This document shows, one piece after another, positions 6,596 through 9,273 of a stretch of 9,273 nt of DNA (within the stretch, counting starts at the first letter, position 1; each line of letters starts with the position of its first letter). Position numbers and translations under genes: made by a program. The notes under the pieces were generated by a model. It worked only from the letters and a program-made list of their open reading frames with translations. It was not told the origin of the DNA and did no database searches. Origin of the DNA: an uncultured Blautia sp. (GTDB lineage Bacteria > Bacillota > Clostridia > Lachnospirales > Lachnospiraceae); NCBI GenBank assembly GCA_937893675.1, contig CALBGI010000067.1, positions 1 through 9,273 on the forward strand, written 5' to 3'.

Positions 6596-9273
6596 TCAAA
6601 TCTCCCTTTCCGCACTCTTTTTGGGTGCTGTCTTTTTGTGTTCTGCTTTGGGATGGCTTTTCAGCTGATCCACAACGGATTTTTTCTTTTCCCGTTCCTC
6701 CCGATGAACGGCGTCAGCCAAGTCCATCAGGGAAATGGGCTGACCGCTTCGGGCCTGCTGTTCCAGCTCTGCCACCGTAGGCTCTTTTGCGCCATTGTTG
6801 ATGATACCGTCGATCATGCCGTAATCGTCCTCCACGGCCATCTCCGCATTTTTCAGTGGATTTTCCGGCAGGAATCCGGGGATCTGGGTAAAACCAACGC
6901 TGTCGCAGTAATGACAGGATACCTTACCATCCTGCTTGATCGCAACGATGTCACTGACACTCATAGAAGGACTGTGAAAATCCGCCGGTTTTTGCAGATT
7001 AAACTGCTCATATAGTTTTTCCAGCTGCTCCGTTACCGTGCCAGACTCCCTCAGCGGAGCAGTGTAAATGAGATCATAATTGCTACGGTCTATGGAAATG
7101 TCATGGGACTTTAACCAATCCAGATTCATAAAGCGCACATTCTGCGGATCGTCACGGCTCACCTGATAGATGGCAAAGCAATCTCTGTTCTGGGAGAGAA
7201 ATGCCTGTTCTCGTTCCTGCTGATGTTCCTGACGCTCCATGACCTTTTCGTGGAACTGAGGGCTTTTCTCCCATTCCTCACGGTCCACACCGAAAAGACC
7301 TCCATGTTCCATGATCTCCTGCGGGTCAAACACCATGCTCTCCGTATTGTCCTCATGCAGCACATAGACAGTCAAACCGGCGGCATCCAGTTCCAGCGCC
7401 CGTTCTCTGGTAACAGGGAGCATCCCATCATAGGAGTAGCCGTATTCCTGCATATCCGGTGTGGATACCTGCTCATCCGGCATGGGGTATTCATCCAGCG
7501 CCTGCTCCTGTGCCTCCGGCAGCTGGGAAGAAGCAGTCATCTGACGGACCTCTGCCTGCATCTGCTGATAGGCCGCTTCCTGCAAGGTCTCGATCATGGA
7601 CAACGGTGCGTATTTTACCGAGTCTTTGCCCAAATCGTTGTCATCACAAATCTGGAGAACTGCCTTCATGCGGGAAAGTTCCGGTGCATCCAGCTGACCG
7701 CCATCCAGCTCTTTCATGGACGCAACATCGTAAAGGGTGTAGTCCCAGCCGCTGTCACAGGGCTGGATATGAAGATAGGTGGCATCGTCGATCAAAAACA
7801 AAGCCTCCTGCTGGTTGGCGTCCGCCCCCAGCACCTCCATTTCCGGCATGGCCGCAGCCAGTTCCTTTACCGCTTTCTGTACCAGCGGATTGTCACGGTA
7901 ATAGTCGATTGCCTGGATGGTATCCAGGTCAATGGTCTGCCCGGTCAAAATCGGAAAAGGTCCTTCATAGTCGCTTCCGTCTTTCAGCTCAAAACCAATT
8001 CCTTTGATCCCGTTCATTCGCTCTGCCGGAATCTCCTGATAAATGCGGACAGCTTCCTCCAAAGACAGGTTATCGTGGTATTCTCCGAGGTTTGGAAACT
8101 CCATGCACTCTGCTACATAGTAGGTCAGATTGCCGGTCGGCTGCTCTATCGTGGCGGTTTCCGGCTCTGCTTTTGTATTGGGGTCGATCCCACGCTCTTT
8201 GCAGATTTCCTTATAGTGGCGCTCAATGTCAGAGATCAAAGTGCCGGAGGTCTTATTGATGGTCTCCAAACTGGCTCTCAGCTCTTTCAGTTCCTTGCCC
8301 TGACTCCAGCTTGCAATATAGCCGAAGCTGTTTTCTCCGGTCTCAATGCCAAAATACTTGCAGACCGCATAGGAGATGCTTTCAGCCTCCACTTCCTCCG
8401 TGTGGCGATTTTTGATTGCCTGTTTTTCTGCGGTTGGATCTTCCTCAACTGCAAGACGCCATTCAAACTGATTTTCGTCCACATAGCGCCAATCCATATC
8501 AGAAGCAAACTGTTCAGCTTCTCTTTCTGTGGCAAAATCCAGCTTGAAATCATGCTTGGTTCCACCTTCACTCTCCAGCACAACCTTCCATGACGGTAGC
8601 ATTTCATATTTTTTAGGATCATGGAGCTTGCTGTGGGCAATCTCGTGTACTGTGGCCGAAACCGTCTGCACCTCACTCATGCCCTGACGAATGGCGATTT
8701 TCTGATGATCGGCAGAAAAATAGCCGTCCGTATCGGCGGCCATTGCTTCAAAAGTAATCGGCACCGGCGCACTGCGGCGCAGGGCCTCCATGAATGCCTC
8801 ATAATTTGTCACACTGCCGGAAAGGGAGGAGGCAAGCTCCGGCAAAGGTTTCCCATCGGTCTGGCTCACATCAAATACCTTGACCGGACGGAACATGGGG
8901 ATCTCGATTTCTTTTTCCTCTGTAACAATCTTCCCGTCTTTATCCAGAATCGGAGCCTTGGTATCCGGGTCCAGTTTCTGCTCCTCGATTTTCTTCTTAT
9001 ACGGTGTAGGGGCGATGATGGTAATACCATGCTCACCCTTTTTTACATGACGCTCAAACTGGTCTTTCCACTTATTGTACCCGGCTACCAAAGTGGCGTC
9101 CGGCTTCTGCATATAGATGAGCATGGTGTTGTTCACCGAATAGCGGTGGAAGCGGGACATGACAGACAGATAGCGCATATACTTTTCGCTCTCAAACAGT
9201 TCTTTGATACCCTGCTCAATGCCATCTGTGATTTCCCTTAGCCGCTCTCGGTTGGTGGGTTTGTTCTCAGCCA
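6596..9273 (-). CDS. YodL/DUF4316 polyvalent protein with ArdC-like N-terminus and zinc-metallopeptidase motif
   Basis: The gene is open to the right edge. The last bases read TGGCTGAGAAC on the minus strand, so the natural start is probably ATG at 9274, one base outside (protein MAENKPTN, about 892 residues). Using that numbering: ~1-140 is an ArdC-like ssDNA-binding-type domain (NNTMLIYMQKPDAT, KKGEHGITIIAP); HEIAH at 210-214 is an HExxH zinc motif, with the third ligand probably in EEVEAES at ~293-299; ~382-450 is an LPD-like module (YYVAECMEFPNLGEY); ~490-560 is another small alpha/beta module; ~620-668 has LTVYVLHED; ~697-742 is YodL (RDCFAIYQ through YDLIYTAPL); ~767-860 is DUF4316; the tail is Lys-rich. 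Such polyvalent proteins are thought to help incoming element DNA resist host restriction and establish; that role is inferred. A ~60-residue piece sits unusually between HEIAH and its third ligand. The gene leads into the transfer-assisting gene with 1-nt spacing. Confidence 0.9.
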   Translation of the reverse strand, partial: AENKPTNRERLREITDGIEQGIKELFESEKYMRYLSVMSRFHRYSVNNTMLIYMQKPDATLVAGYNKWKDQFERHVKKGEHGITIIAPTPYKKKIEEQKLDPDTKAPILDKDGKIVTEEKEIEIPMFRPVKVFDVSQTDGKPLPELASSLSGSVTNYEAFMEALRRSAPVPITFEAMAADTDGYFSADHQKIAIRQGMSEVQTVSATVHEIAHSKLHDPKKYEMLPSWKVVLESEGGTKHDFKLDFATEREAEQFASDMDWRYVDENQFEWRLAVEEDPTAEKQAIKNRHTEEVEAESISYAVCKYFGIETGENSFGYIASWSQGKELKELRASLETINKTSGTLISDIERHYKEICKERGIDPNTKAEPETATIEQPTGNLTYYVAECMEFPNLGEYHDNLSLEEAVRIYQEIPAERMNGIKGIGFELKDGSDYEGPFPILTGQTIDLDTIQAIDYYRDNPLVQKAVKELAAAMPEMEVLGADANQQEALFLIDDATYLHIQPCDSGWDYTLYDVASMKELDGGQLDAPELSRMKAVLQICDDNDLGKDSVKYAPLSMIETLQEAAYQQMQAEVRQMTASSQLPEAQEQALDEYPMPDEQVSTPDMQEYGYSYDGMLPVTRERALELDAAGLTVYVLHEDNTESMVFDPQEIMEHGGLFGVDREEWEKSPQFHEKVMERQEHQQEREQAFLSQNRDCFAIYQVSRDDPQNVRFMNLDWLKSHDISIDRSNYDLIYTAPLRESGTVTEQLEKLYEQFNLQKPADFHSPSMSVSDIVAIKQDGKVSCHYCDSVGFTQIPGFLPENPLKNAEMAVEDDYGMIDGIINNGAKEPTVAELEQQARSGQPISLMDLADAVHREEREKKKSVVDQLKSHPKAEHKKTAPKKSAEREI

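Noticed and set aside
7223..8593. Long plus-strand open frame (456 codons)
   Set aside because: It lies antisense to the YodL/DUF4316 gene, whose domains are clear on the minus strand; no start signal or recognisable domain.

Overview
The window is a stretch of a conjugative or integrative element from a low-to-moderate-GC Gram-positive anaerobe, most likely a gut Clostridia (Lachnospiraceae or Oscillospiraceae type). The evidence is the gene set: a YodL/DUF4316 protein with an ArdC-like front end, a short transposon-transfer-assisting protein, TnpV, and a giant N6-methylase-like/SNF2-type protein. Strong AGGAGG-type ribosome binding sites fit this host range. The host assignment rests on recognising these families, not on a marker gene.

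Every gene I can support lies on the minus strand, so transcription runs from high to low coordinates. In that order: (1) 9273-6596, a polyvalent YodL/DUF4316 protein with an ArdC-like N-terminus and a zinc-metallopeptidase motif. It lacks only the first base of its probable start codon at the window edge. (2) 6594-6379, a 71-residue transposon-transfer-assisting protein whose ATG lies one base past the previous stop codon. (3) About 6370-5080, an AT-rich cargo island carrying an HD-domain phosphohydrolase (YfbR/HDDC2 type) and a small lipoprotein with its own promoter, followed by an intrinsic terminator. (4) 5011-1, the giant ArdC-N/three-repeat/N6-methylase-like protein, which runs off the left edge before any helicase motors are reached. 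(5) 4239-3883, a complete tnpV gene nested inside (4), on the same strand in the +1 frame.

The most striking feature is the nested tnpV. The same 357 bases encode a 118-residue TnpV-family protein with its own Shine-Dalgarno sequence and, in the other frame, a charged, Pro/Gly-rich linker of the giant protein. I translated the giant frame codon by codon across the overlap and found no stop. Codon choice is ordinary in the TnpV frame and odd in the linker frame. This suggests that a free-standing tnpV was captured and its alternative frame became the linker.

Functionally, the YodL protein, the transfer-assisting protein, TnpV and the methylase-like giant look like transfer-zone or establishment genes of the element (entry into the recipient, resistance to host restriction, DNA processing). 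The HD enzyme and lipoprotein look like passenger genes. I saw no rRNA, tRNA, CRISPR array, complete insertion sequence, integrase, relaxase or origin of transfer. The large plus-strand open frames are antisense shadows of the GC-rich minus-strand genes.
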